A model generated the notes under the pieces. That model made no database searches, was not told where the DNA came from, and saw nothing but the letters and a program-made list of their open reading frames with translations. A DNA stretch of 64,000 nt from assembly GCF_030052815.1 (NCBI RefSeq), contig NC_079493.1, positions 125,808,394 to 125,872,393 of the forward strand. Direction: 5' to 3'. Positions 1 to 11,933 of this stretch are shown here, one piece after another; position 1 is the first letter of the stretch; the number at the start of each line of letters is the position of its first letter. The DNA comes from Hevea brasiliensis (lineage: Eukaryota > Streptophyta > Magnoliopsida > Malpighiales > Euphorbiaceae). Made by a program: the position numbers and the translations under genes.

Positions 1-2158
1 TCTTAGATGTCAAGTTTAGGAACAATTCAAGTAAGGTCAGAAAAAATAGTATAGCTTGAACAAAGTGGTGGGAGTTCAAAGGAGTAAAGCAAGTAAAGTT
101 CAAAAATGAGCTTCTCAAGTCCGAAGTATGGAAGCTAGATATGGAGGCCAATGATATGTGTATACAGATGGCATCAAATATTAGAAAAGTAGCTAGAAAA
201 GTACTTGGAGAGTCTAAAGGACATGGACCACCCTCAAAAGAGAGATGGTGGTGGAATGAGGAAGTACAAAACGCAGTGAAGAGAAAAAGGAAATGGTATA
301 AGAAATTACCTAAATGTAATAATAATGAGTCATATGAACAGTACAAGATAGCAAAGAAAGAGACAAAAAGACAATTAGTCAAGCAATAGCACAGGCTTTT
401 GAAAAGTTATATGAGAAACTTGGAACTAAAGAAGGGGAGAAAGATATTTATAGATTAGCAAGGAGGAGAGAAAGGAAATGTCAAGATCTCAATCAAGTAG
501 GTGCATTAAGGATAAAGAAGGAAAAGTGTTGGTGAAAGATGAGGACATTAAAGAAAAATGGAGAAATTATTTTAATGATCTCTTTAATAATAGTCAAAAT
601 GGTAATAACGTGAATATAGACTATAGAACAATAGAAAAGAATGTGAATTATACTAGAAGGATTAGATCTTTAAAAGTAAACGAAGCACTTAAGAGAATGA
701 GTGTGGGTAAAGCCTGTAGACCCGATAAAATACCAATTGAAGTGTGGAATTGTTTGAGAGATATGGGAGTGGCATGGTTAACTAAATTATTTAATAAGAT
801 TCTAAACCCAAAGAAAATGCCTGATAAATGGAAGAGGAGTATTTTAATACCTATTTTTAAAAATAAGGGAGACGTACAGAGTTGCTCAAACTATAGGAAA
901 ATTAAAGTCATGAGTCATACTATGAAGTTGTAGGAGAGAGTTGTGGAGCATCGACTACGTCATGATACTTCTATCTCTCTCAATCAATTTGGTTTCATGC
1001 CCGGTCATTCAACTATGGAAGCGATCTTTCTCATTAGAAGCTTGATAGAGAAATATAGAGATGTGAAGAAAGATCTACACATGGTTTTTATTGATTTGGA
1101 GAAAGTTTATGATAGTGTTCCAAGAGATGTCTTATGGAATGTGTTAGAACAAAAGAGGGTATCTATTAGTTACATACAAGTGTTGAAAGATATGTATGAA
1201 GAAGCAACTACTATTGTGCGCACAATGGAAGGGGACACAAGAGATTTTCCGATCTCAATTGGATTACACCAAGGATCAGCCATAAGCCCTTACCTTTTTA
1301 TATTAGTTTTAGATGAATTGACGAAACATATACAAGAAAGTATTCATTGGTGTGTAATGTTTGCGGATGATATTATTCTAATAGATGAGACACGAGAATG
1401 AGTCAATATAAAGCTAGAGCTTTGGAGAAGTACTCTAGAGTCAAAGGGTTTTAAGTTAAGTAGAATGAAGACAGAATACATGCATTGCAAGTTCAATGAA
1501 GGCCAAACTAGTGATAAGAAAGGAGTTAGTTTGAATAGAGTGGTACTATCTCAAAGTAATCACTTTAAATATCTAGGCTCAATCCTTCAAGTAAATGGGG
1601 GATGTGAGGAGGATATTAGTCATAGGATTAAAGCCGGATGGTTGAAGTTGAGACGTGCTACAGGATTTTTATGCGATCGCAAGATTCCCAATAAGTTGAA
1701 AGGAAAATTTTACCGTATAGTCATACGACCGGCTATGTTATATGATAGTAAGTGTTGGGCACTGAAAGAGTTGTATGCGTCTAAGATAAGAGTTGCAAAG
1801 ATGAGAATGTTAAAATGGATGAGTAGCCATATTAGACTAGATAAAGTGCCTAATGAGAGTATTAGAGAAAAGGTAAGAGTGGTGTCAATTGAAGATAAGT
1901 TGAGAGAATGAAAATTGAGCTAGTTTGGTTATATGAAACATAGACATATGGAGACTCTAGTTAGACAAATAAAGTACATTAGGTTAGAGAAAAAAATGGG
2001 TATACCTAAATTAACTTGAAGAAGAAAAGTACAACATTACCTAAAAGCATTACATATTTCTGAGGATTTAACCAAAAATCGTTTAGAGGGGAGAAAAACG
2101 AATCTATATAGCCGACCTCAAATTTTTAGGATAAAAGTTTAGTTGAGTTGAGTTGAGT
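1..2158 (+). mobile_element. RTE-type LINE, 3' part, degenerate
   Basis: This is the reverse-transcriptase half of a non-LTR retrotransposon that enters from the left edge. Three broken frames are readable in order: 141-389 (linker before the RT domain), 478-1401 (RT domain) and 1465-1911 (RT C-terminal region). The RT signature [13 protein letters not shown] and the catalytic FADD box are visible at about 1260-1375. In-frame stops (for example 931-933 and 1399-1401) separate the fragments, so the copy cannot make a full protein. The 3' end is a short (TTGAG)n tail at 2142-2158 with no poly(A), as expected for RTE-clade elements. Two other copies in the window (4200-7464 and 58940-60897) share the same sequence and the same tail. 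The endonuclease domain would lie beyond the left edge. Confidence 0.88.
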
Positions 2159-4180
2159 ATATATATTAAGTTAATTTTATATATTTTGATATAATTATTT
2201 AATTTAATAATTATTAATCTATTTTTATATAAATGGATATATATATATATTTTCAATCTAAGTCGGCAGCTTTAAGCAGTAATGTATAAGCGCCAAAAAC
2301 CTTAACAGAAACTTGTCGTTGCCAAGAAGCAAGATGCTCTGCGCTTATCATGGCTTCCGGAGGCAACGCAGCCGCCGGTTTAGGGAACGTGGAGTGGCAT
2401 GTGAGGCCTCCAAACCCTAAAAACCCTTGTTTTCTTCGATATTACCATCGGCGCCATCCCTACCGGTCGCATCAAGATGGAGCTCTTCGCTGATATTGCC
2501 CCCAAAACCGCAGAAAATTTCAGGTTCTGTAATTCCCATCGCCCATTTTCCCTTCAATTTTGTTAAAGTTTATTGCTTTTGCTCGATTCCTGAAGTGTCT
2601 TTTTTTTTATTTATTTTTTTTTTATCTTGCTTGCTTAATCTTTCAGGCAGTTTTGCACTGGAGAGTACAGGTACAGAGAATTTTCGAAATTTTTTGGATG
2701 ATGTTCTATTTTCTGGTCAATTTAGCTACTCATTAATTGGATAAAATGGGCAGAAAAGCAGGATTACAGTTACAAAGGTTGCCAGTTCCATCGGGTGATT
2801 AAGGATTTCATGATTCAAGCTGGTGATTTTCTCAAGGTTTCTACACAATTGATAAGTTCTGTTAGTTACATTTATTGATGCTGAAATGCTCATTATGAAA
2901 ATTTTTCTATGCAGGGTGACGGTAGCGGATGTGTTTCTATATATGGACACAAGTTTGAGGATAAAAACTTTATTGCCAAACACACTGGTCCTGGTCTACT
3001 GTCAATGGTGTGCATCTCCTTTTGTACCGAATATATGTCATGTTGCTTTTAGTATTGAATGATCATGCATTTTACTTACTGTTAGAAAAAAAAATTATGC
3101 ATTATTTACATATTATTTTTCTTTTCGATATGCTTAGTTTCTGAATATTGAAAAGGGGCGATTCTTAGTAGGTGTGTCATTGTAATGATCCGAAGGCATT
3201 TCCTATTAATAAAAATCTGTTAACGTTAGTTCTTTTCATATATTTTTTTAGAGGTTTATTTTGACCATCAGCTCACTTGGCTACACCCAAAGGCTGCACC
3301 GCATGAATGAATGACTGCCATGTACCATGAATGTCTTATACTTGGCCAATGAATGAATGACATGTACCCCTAAATGCTTCACACTCATTAAATGGCAGTC
3401 ATTCATTCTTTTCGTGTAGTGCTCTAGTTGTAGCAAAGAACTTTCCAAACTTCATAGGGTAAAGAAGTATCTATGCGCTTGGAAAGAGTTTCTAGTTGCC
3501 AACTTGGTAAAAGAACTCAAGGATTAAATGCATTGAACTTATATTTAAGTTGCATGATGGTTAGAAGTTTTGGGACCAAATTTGTCAGATTATTATTCAG
3601 TTGTTGGAAGTACTGTATCGTTCCTTTAAAAACTGTTTGATTTCAAGTGAAAGCCCAAATTTCTCTGAATACCAAACCTTAAATTTTTTTGTAGCAGTAG
3701 TCTACCTATATTGATTTTATTATAAACTTGATTTTGATACTTAGGACTAACCTTACATCACAATTATTGAATATGCAACTCTCTTCTATTCCTGGCAAAT
3801 AGTGGGCCAAACACAAATGGTTGTCATGTTCTTTCTCTTTCTCTCTCTAGCTCACACATACACACAGCCTACTACATTTTGTGTTAGATATTCAAAAGTA
3901 CTATATATGTTGTTTGCATGGGCATAGGTCAGAAGCCTTTAAGGGACAGCAGCCCACATTTCAATCTTATAAACTGGAGGTTTGGTATGCACAATGTATA
4001 TTTAAATACATGACTTTTTTTTTTAAAAAAAAAAAGTAACTGTAGTGATCCTCCAGTATATGATAAGCTGCTTACTTGAACCAATCCAATAAAGATGCCA
4101 CAAGCCAGCTCTTTCTTCTTTATTTCCCTTTCATTTACTCCCTTTTTAGATAGGTAGAAGATAGAATCATAGGTAAGAAG

Positions 4181-4199
4181 TTAAACTTGGAATTTTACT
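4181..4199. repeat. Target-site duplication, left copy (19 bp)
   Basis: The sequence TTAAACTTGGAATTTTACT occurs here and again, identically, at 7465-7483. The two copies exactly bracket the antisense LINE at 4200-7464. The identity of both copies suggests a fairly recent insertion. Confidence 0.92.
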
Positions 4200-7100
4200 C
4201 AACTCAACTCAACTCAACTAAGCCTTTACCCAAAAAATTTGAGGTTGGCCATATGGATTCGCTTTCTCCACTCTAAACGATTTTGGGTTAAATCCTCAGA
4301 AATATGTAATGCTTTTGGGTCATGTTGTACTACTCTTCTCCAAGTTAATTTAGGTCTACCCCTTTTTTTCTTTCTATCCTCTAACCTAATATGCTCTACT
4401 TGTCGAACTGGAGCCTCCGTATGTCTACGCTTCACATGATCAAACCACCTCAATCTTCCTTCTCTCAACTTATCTCCAATTGGCATCACTCCTACCTTTT
4501 CTCTAATACTCTCATTACGGACTTTATCTAGTCTAGTATAGCCACTTATCCACCTTAACATTTTCGTCTCTGCAATTTTTATCTTAGACGCATACGACTC
4601 TTTCAGTGCCCAACACTCACTACCATATAACATAGCTGGTCGTATGGCTGTACGGTAAAATTTTTCTTTCAACTTATTGGGAATCTTGCGATTGCATAAA
4701 ATTCCTGTAGCACGTCTCCACTTCAACCGTTCCGCTTTAATCCTATGACTAACATCCTCCTTACATCCCCATCTACTTGAAAGACTGAGCCTAGATATTT
4801 AAAGTGATTACTTTGAGACAGTACCACTCCATTCAAACTATCTCATTCTCTATCACTAGTTTGGCCTTCACTGAATTTGCAATGCATGTATTTTGTCTTC
4901 GTTCTACTTAACTTAAAACCCTTTGACTCTAGAGTACTTCTCCAAAGTTTTAGCTTTCTATTGACTCCTTCTCGTGTCTCATCTATCAGAACAATATCAT
5001 CCGCAAATATCACACACCAATGAATACTCTCTTGTATATGTTTCGTCAATTCATCTAAAATTAATGTAAAAAGGTAAGGGCTTATGGCTGATCCTTGGTG
5101 TAATCCAATTGAGATCGAAAAATCTCTTGTGTCCCCTTCCACTGGGCGCACAATAGTAGTTGCTTCTTCATACATATCTTTCTAACACTTGTATGTACCT
5201 AATAGATACCCTCTTTTATTCTAACACATTCCATAGACATCTCTTGGAACACTATATAAGCCTTCTCCAAATCAATAAAAACCATGTGTAGATCTTTCTT
5301 CACATCTCTATATTTCTCCATCAAACTTCTAATGAGAAAGATCGCTTCCATAGTTGAACGATCGTGCATGAAACCAAATTGATTGAGAGAGATAGAAGTA
5401 TCATGACATAGTCGATGCTCCACAACTTTATAGTATGACTCATGAGTTTAATTCCCCTATAGTTTGAGCAACTCTGTATGCCTCCCTTATTTTTAAAAAT
5501 AAGTACTAAAATACTCCTCCTTAATTCATCAGGCATTTTCTTTGAGTTTAGAATCTTATTAAATAATTTAGTTAATCATGCCACTCACATATCTCCCAAA
5601 CACTTCCACACTTCAATTGGTATTTCATCGAGTCTACAGGCTTTACTCACTTTCATTCTCTTAAGTGCTTCCTTTACTTCTAAAGATCTAATCTTTCTAG
5701 TATAATTCACATTCTTTTCTATTGTTCTATAGTCTATATTAATGCTATTACCATTTTGACTATTATTAAAGAGATCATTAAAATAATTTCTCCATCTTTC
5801 TTTAATGTCCTCATCTTTCACAAACACTTTTCCTTCTTTATCCTTAATGCACCTAACTTGATTAAGATCTTGACATTTTCTCTCTCCTCCTTGCTAATCT
5901 ATAAATATCTTTTTCTTCTTCTTTAGTTCCAAGTTTCTCATATAACTTTTCAAAGGTCTGTGCTCTTACTTAACTAACTGCCTTTTTTGCCTCTCTTTGC
6001 TATCTTGTACTATTCATATGCCTCATTATTATCACATTTAGGTAATTTCTTATACCATTCCCTTTTTCTCTTCACTGCCTTTTGTACTTCCTCATTCCAC
6101 CACCATCTCTCTTTTGAGGGTGGTCCATGTCCTTTAGACTCTCCAAATATTTTTCTAGCTACTTCTCTAATCTTTGATGCCATTTGTATCCACATATCAT
6201 TAGCCTCCATACGCAGCTTCCATACTTCGGACTCGAGAAGCTCATTTTTGAACTTCACTTGCTTTACTCCTTTGAACTCCCACCACTTTGTTCAAGCTAC
6301 ACTATTTCTTCTTACCTTACTTAAATTGTTCCTAAACTTGACATCCAAGACCACCAACCGATATTGACTTGTTAAAGCCTCTCCTAGAATGATCTTGCAA
6401 TCCCTGCATAAAACTCTATTTGTCTTCCTGGTTAAGAGGAAGTCAATTTGGCTTCTATATTGCCCACTTTTGAAAGTCACTAAATGTGACTCTCTTTTTA
6501 TAAAGTAGGTATTTGCTAGTATTAGGTCGTATGCCATAGCAAAATCCAGAATGCTTTTTCCCTCCTCATTTCAATTGCCAAAACCAAAACCTCTATGAAC
6601 ATTCTCATAACCTTATCTATCACTTCCTACATGTCCATTCAAATCTCCACCAATGAAAACATTTTCTTTATTCGGTATGCTTTGCATTAAATCATCCATA
6701 TCTTCCTAAAACTTTTGTTTACTCTCACTGTCTAGTCCTATTTGTGGGGCATAAGCACTAACTATATTTATTGTTTCTCCTTCTAGTACTAGCTTTACTA
6801 GTATAATTCTATCTCCTACTATTTTCACAGCTATTACTGCGTCTTTCAATGTCCTGTCTATGATTATGCCCACTCCGTTCTTGTTTCTCTCATTTCTGGT
6901 AAACCACAGTTTGTACCCTGAATTACCCACTTCCTTACTTTTCTCTCCTACCCATTTAGTCTCCTGAATGCAAGCAATATTCACCCTTCTCCTTTCCAAG
7001 GTATCCACAAGCTCCATTAATTTTTCTGTAAGTGATCCAACATTTCAAGTGCCTACCCTGATCCTCCTCCTATCCTGCTTCTTCCTAATTGGTCTCCTTC

Positions 7101-7464
7101 TATGATATCTTCTGTTGTTTTCTATGTCTATCTTATATTCTGTTTCACTATTTGTTCTACTATCTGTCCTATGGACTAACTTCTTTACCCACACCCGTCC
7201 ATGATGTGGGAACCCTTGCTCACTTAACGCCACACCCAGGTGCCGGCATGGCATGTCGCTTTCGGTGAACGCCCTACACTCTTGCATATTTCTCACTGCA
7301 CCCGAGCTCCGATATAGTGCGTCGTTAGTAGAGGACGCCCCAATGTTTATATCATTTGAATCCATATCATAAGGTATGACGAAATTTTTACGCTGTTTGT
7401 CACCTACCGCAATCCTCCTTTATCCGGGTTTGGGACCAACTAAGTGCAAATTACTTAGGCGGAC
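4200..7464 (-). mobile_element. Near full-length RTE-type LINE in the pseudogene intron
   Basis: This is a 3.27-kb non-LTR retrotransposon inserted antisense to the cyclophilin pseudogene and bounded by 19-bp target-site duplications. On the minus strand it begins near 7464. It carries a short basic N-terminal frame (7365-7045), then an AP-endonuclease region (7017-6706, with CIQETKW and VSAYAPQIG blocks; 6537-6292). The RT follows in pieces (6258-6010, 5827-5585, 5536-5321, 5423-5199, 5175-4843, 4726-4226) with [13 protein letters not shown] and FADDIVL. It ends in a (TTGAG)n tail, read as (CTCAA)n at 4199-4219. The order endonuclease then RT, the lack of a separate gag frame and the pentanucleotide tail point to the RTE clade. 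Stops and frameshifts make it inactive as a coding element. Confidence 0.93.
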
Positions 7465-7483
7465 TTAAACTTGGAATTTTACT
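7465..7483. repeat. Target-site duplication, right copy (19 bp)
   Basis: This is identical to 4181-4199 and marks the 5' boundary of the antisense LINE. Confidence 0.92.
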
Positions 7484-8089
7484 GTGATGTTATAATTCTA
7501 ACCCTTAGGCCCTTACAATTCTCTAAATTACTTACTAGCTTAGTGAAAATTCTTGATATTTTCTAGTGTTTCTAACTTGACATAAATTAATGTTGGTGTT
7601 GATTTGAACCTTCATTTGCTGCAGTTCTTTATCACTTGTGCAAAATGTGACTGGCTTGACAATAAGCATGTTGTATTTGGGGTATGTTCTCTAATTCTTT
7701 TCTACAATACTATCTAGTTAGCTCCTATTTGCTCGTCTAATATTTCAATTAGACTTAATATTCCTTGGACTAGGTTCAACTAACGTCTAAATATTCAATG
7801 TCGATTTCAAAAGCAACCAACCATGATCTTACTTGCTGTAAAAAGCAATCAAACCAACAACAGTTCATATCTTTTCAGCTTGGAGCAATCTTCACACGCA
7901 CAATCATGAAAATATCTTCCAGATATCAATTCCAACCCAACCTCCTCTCTTTTTCCCTGTATTAACTCTGATTTATTGTCTGCTAATACTTTTTGTAGAG
8001 GGTGCTTGGAGATGGTCTTTTGGTTGGCTACTGGACCCAACAACCGGCCTAAACTAGCATGTGCTATTGCTGAATGTGGGGAAATGTAG

Positions 8090-8962
8090 AAATTGAATTC
8101 AAGAGCAGAGCTTTCCAGGATTTATTGCAAACACTTGTATAACCTCTTTTAGATCAACATCATCTAACCAACTGATCTTTGTCTTACATTATTGCTCCTT
8201 TTAGTGGGAAATATTCATTCTCAAAATGTTGGTAGAACCAAAATACCTTGCACATGTTGGCATTGACAAGTTTACATTGCTTCATGGACAGCTTGTAAAA
8301 TTTTAAATGATTTTGCTTAAACCTTATGAACAATTTTAAGGTGACTGTTAGATTGATCGCTGTCTCACTTTGTATCATTGTGATTCTCCAAATGCTTCTT
8401 CTCATCAAGTGATGTTGAAGCTTGTAAGGTTGCATGTTCCTAAAACTCTTTTACGTAAAGTTGGATTCAACTGAAACTCGAATTTTTTTCTGCCACAAGC
8501 AAAATAATTTCCTCAACGCTTGCTAAATTTCGTTGTTTCCATCATGATTTCCCAGTAATTCTTGAGAGGAGGTCTCATTCAAATGTTGTTTACCAAAATA
8601 ATTTGGATTTAATAGTTAAAATGAAGGTGACAAGAAAGCTAAGAAATTATTGCCTAATCAATCCAACTCTACCCTTATTATTGGTGTTTAAACTTAGAAT
8701 TTTGATATATGTAAAGAAAAAGAAAAATAAAATAAGAAAATATTTACAGATATTTTGCATTTTGTATTTTTGGCTGATTTCTTTGCTGGAAAACGACGTC
8801 GTATCTCTAATTCTGGCCACGTTGCTAGCTGTTAGAAACATCGTATGGTTCCATCCATGTCCACCGTGTAATAGATCTTTTGGATTGGTGTCTTCACTGA
8901 AACACCGTCGAGCGAGGACTGAGACAGCTGAGTGAGTGAGTTTAGCAAGTTAGGCTGACAAG
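8090..8962. other. Spacer and promoter region before NDUFA6
   Basis: This stretch runs between the end of the cyclophilin pseudogene and the NDUFA6 start codon. It is AT-rich with no credible coding exon. The last 170 bases become GC-richer and contain the palindrome ACGACGTCGT near 8793-8802, an ACGT-core bZIP-type site. They probably hold the NDUFA6 promoter and 5' leader. No clear TATA box was seen. Confidence 0.45.
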
Positions 8963-11052
8963 ATGTCGTTTACATTGAGAAGCGTGAAGGTTCCTCCGAA
9001 CTCGGCGAGTCTGGAGGAGGCAAGGGCTCGTGTTTTCGATTTCTTTAGAACGGCCTGCAGATCAATTCCCCAAATCGTGGAAATCTACAATCTACAGGAC
9101 GTCGTCACTGTGTCCCAGCTCCGTTCCACCATCGCCTCTGAGATTCGCAAGAACTCCAACATCACCAATCCCAAGGTCCTCTCTCTCACTCACAGATGCA
9201 TTTCCGCTCTTCTTGTTGCTTGATATCTCATCAATTACATTTGATTTTGAAATTTTTATTTGATAATTTGTTTCAATTTCTGAGGAATTCATTTTTGACA
9301 TGTTTAATTAAGAGATAGGATAACCCTTCTAGGCAAAGTATTGAACTTTGCAATTAGATAAGAGATATTGAAATGGCTGGTTGGATTTTTTGTTTGTGTT
9401 ATTTTGTGTACCAGTTGTAGACTGGGTAGTATTGGAGTTGCATTACAAGTTGTCAAGATTCCTTTTGTCATGTAGAAGATAATTTAGGTTCTGTGGAGAT
9501 TAGAATGATCAAGAAAAATATATGAAAGAGATTTTAGTGGCAGTCTCCATCTCAATTTTAGTAACATTCAAATGGAGGCTAACTTTCTGCCATTTGATAA
9601 GTTGGGTCATAAGTAATTTGGCATAGGAAAAGTTAGAGGATTCAATCATTTTCTGTTAATATGCCAAGAAACAAAGTTGAAATATTGATAAATGGGTACA
9701 CGATAATCTGAGGCAACTGGATAATTTCTTTATTCTAAGGAAGTAGCAGAATTGTTTTAAAGCCCTAAATGCTTAATCACATGGAAAATTAATATGTTGG
9801 AGGATGTAATACCAATAACTTACTTTTATTGTTAGGAGAACAGGAAATAGTCTTTTGGTTGATAGGTTGTGAAACAGCTGCAGTTAAGTAAATCTAAAAT
9901 TTTCAGCTTTTTTTATCCATGTCCTAGTTAGATTAGAAAATGGTTAGAACATTATGAACCAACTTATTTTGGGTTCAAGAAACCCCTTGTCGTCCTCTAC
10001 TTCCCCACCAAAGCAACTCTGACAGCATTATTCAATCAATTTTGTGCAGCTGCAACTGAAGGCTTCTAGACAACAAAGAATAATTCCCAAAATTTTTGTT
10101 AATACCCTATTCCGATCTCACAGGTTGGACATAAGAAATAATAATGGTCACCATCTATTTTTTTTTGTACCAACTTTAACCCCTCCAACCTCATTTTTTA
10201 TCTTTTGTCAATAATAATCCCTAACTCCATTTCCGTTCTTATTGATCCTTTTATCATATTTATCCTACACTCATGATGTTCATGCCTGCTTTTGTGAGTT
10301 AAATCTCATAGATGATCCCTCATCACTTAATTTCAACTAAATTTCAGTTAGTAACACAAAAGTCGCTGAACTTTAATTTTATTAGTTGGTGAAAAATATT
10401 CTCTTTTTTTTACATTGAAAAATCAAATAGCTTGCCAGAGAGTATTTCCAATAGTCTTACTAAAACTAAATTTAAGTTTAATGATTTTTACGTTAGAAAT
10501 TGAAATATAGTTGCCACACTAAAATTAAGAGATAAATTGTGCAACCACAAGTGTAATTTGCCCTTCTCTTCCCTGCTTTGTATCCTGGAATCAGACAATA
10601 TTGATTATAATTATCGAATTCACAAATTCAATATTTGCCATCCAAGGTTATTCCAAGTTTCCATGTGAATCCAACATATATGAAGCCATTTCCTAGCAAA
10701 GGAGGGTAAAATCAATTCTTCTCCTTGTTTATCCTCTTCGTACTATAATGCATAGAAAATGACATCATGCTGATCTCTTAGGTTGCACGTCTCATTTCCA
10801 TCTTTTGAGTAGTCTGATGGCTTGAAAACCTTGTTCTTTATCTTTCTAATAGTAGTAAACCTGCAGGTAATTGATTTGCTGCTTTTCAAAGGAACGGAAG
10901 AGCTGAGCAACATTACAGAGCATGCAAAGCAGCGCCATCATCTTATTGGCCAATATGTCGTGGGTCAACAAGGACTTGTGCAGGATTTGGACACCAAGGA
11001 TCAAGGCATCTCTGAGTTCCTCAAGAACTTCTACAAGAGCAACTACTTTTAA
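8963..11052 (+). CDS. Mitochondrial complex I subunit NDUFA6/B14 (LYR family)
   Basis: This encodes an accessory subunit of respiratory NADH:ubiquinone oxidoreductase in the inner mitochondrial membrane. The mammalian counterpart NDUFA6 is a LYR protein that docks an acyl carrier protein. There are two exons, 8963-9175 and 10867-11052, giving 132 residues. The 1.69-kb intron starts GT, ends with a CTGCAG acceptor, and is in phase 0. The start MSFTLRSVKVPPNSASLEEA and the end FLKNFYKSNYF match the Arabidopsis At3g12260-type protein as I remember it. The LYR-type helix appears as ARVFDFFRTACRSIP (residues about 22-36), and the second exon has the conserved EHAKQRHHLIGQYVVGQ block. The 3' end faces the TGA gene (convergent). 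Both exons look intact. Confidence 0.95.
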
Positions 11053-11823
11053 ACTTCAATGTTTTGTGGACTTCCTTCCCTCTCTTGAGTTTCCGTTTTG
11101 AGTATGGATCTCCCAAATAATAATAAACTACCGTCTGTGCATCATCTGGTGGACAAAACACTTTTTTAGCTTATGGTTCACTTTCCTGGAACCTAAATTA
11201 TTACCTTTTCTTTTATGATTTCCTACTAGGTTTCATAAATCAAGAAATGGGTCTTTTCTTTTGGTGGAAGAAGTCAGTATCATGTGTCATATCCTTTATT
11301 CGTTGCATAACATCATGTGATTTACTTCGATGGCCAATGTTTAGGTTTTCTTAGTGATCATGGAAATGAAAGAGCGAATTTAAAGTCCTAGGCCTCGTGG
11401 GAGATGGCATTCATCATGGTTACGGAGAATTTATCTTGATAGAAAGCCAAATGTGTATACATTCATGCTTGGAGAAAATCTTCGACGGATTGAACCACAG
11501 TGGTTGCCGAGAAATTATGCATCTGTTGCCTGTTGGTGCATAAACCATGACCCCAACAAAAGAAAGATGATAAAAGTTAAGTAAATGAACAATTCATTTT
11601 GGTTTGTATCCCAACTTTCAAAATCATCAAATACAAGAAAAATGTCACATTACAAGGACAGCCAATTCCTATTTGAAAAGATGAGGGGGGTGAGGATAAT
11701 TAACATTGATACATGTATCTGGAGTAGTAAAATTCTCTGACTACAGTAAGATGACTAGCGTGGCTGATACAGATTAGTTCCATAATTCACATCTGAAACT
11801 ACATGATGAGAACTGTAGGGGCA

Positions 11824-11855
<32 letters not shown>

Positions 11856-11933
11856 CACTAGAAACCGTGTATGATTGCTGGACGTGGAATATGCCTTAGA
11901 TTTTTCTGCAAATACATGACTCCACTGCAATGT
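11053..11933. other. Convergent 3' spacer with (TA)n microsatellite
   Basis: This region lies between the stop codons of NDUFA6 (+) and the TGA factor (-) and should hold both 3' UTRs. A perfect (AT)n run lies at 11824-11851. AATAATAATAAA-like sequence near 11115-11127 could serve NDUFA6 polyadenylation. No reading frame is supported. Confidence 0.55.

Larger units (their letters stand above)
2350..8089 (+). pseudogene. CYP22: Unprocessed pseudogene of spliceosomal cyclophilin PPIH/CYP22
   Basis: The intact family protein is a peptidyl-prolyl cis-trans isomerase associated with the U4/U6.U5 tri-snRNP. Seven exon remnants can be lined up: 2350-2523, 2647-2670, 2754-2836, 2915-3007, 3795-3826, 7625-7681 and 7999-8089. 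They give recognisable blocks such as [55 protein letters not shown] and a C-terminus ending AECGEM. Against the recalled plant family sequence the copy has a 2-nt loss in exon 1 after PPNPKN, a net loss of about 5 nt in exon 3 after RKAGL, loss of the AG acceptor before exon 5 (TG instead), and a loss of about 20 nt in exon 7 that removes VRKIEN. These lesions shift the frame, so no cyclophilin can be made. Introns are retained, so it arose by DNA duplication or in-place decay and not by retroposition. The fifth intron (3827-7624) contains a LINE. Confidence 0.85.
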
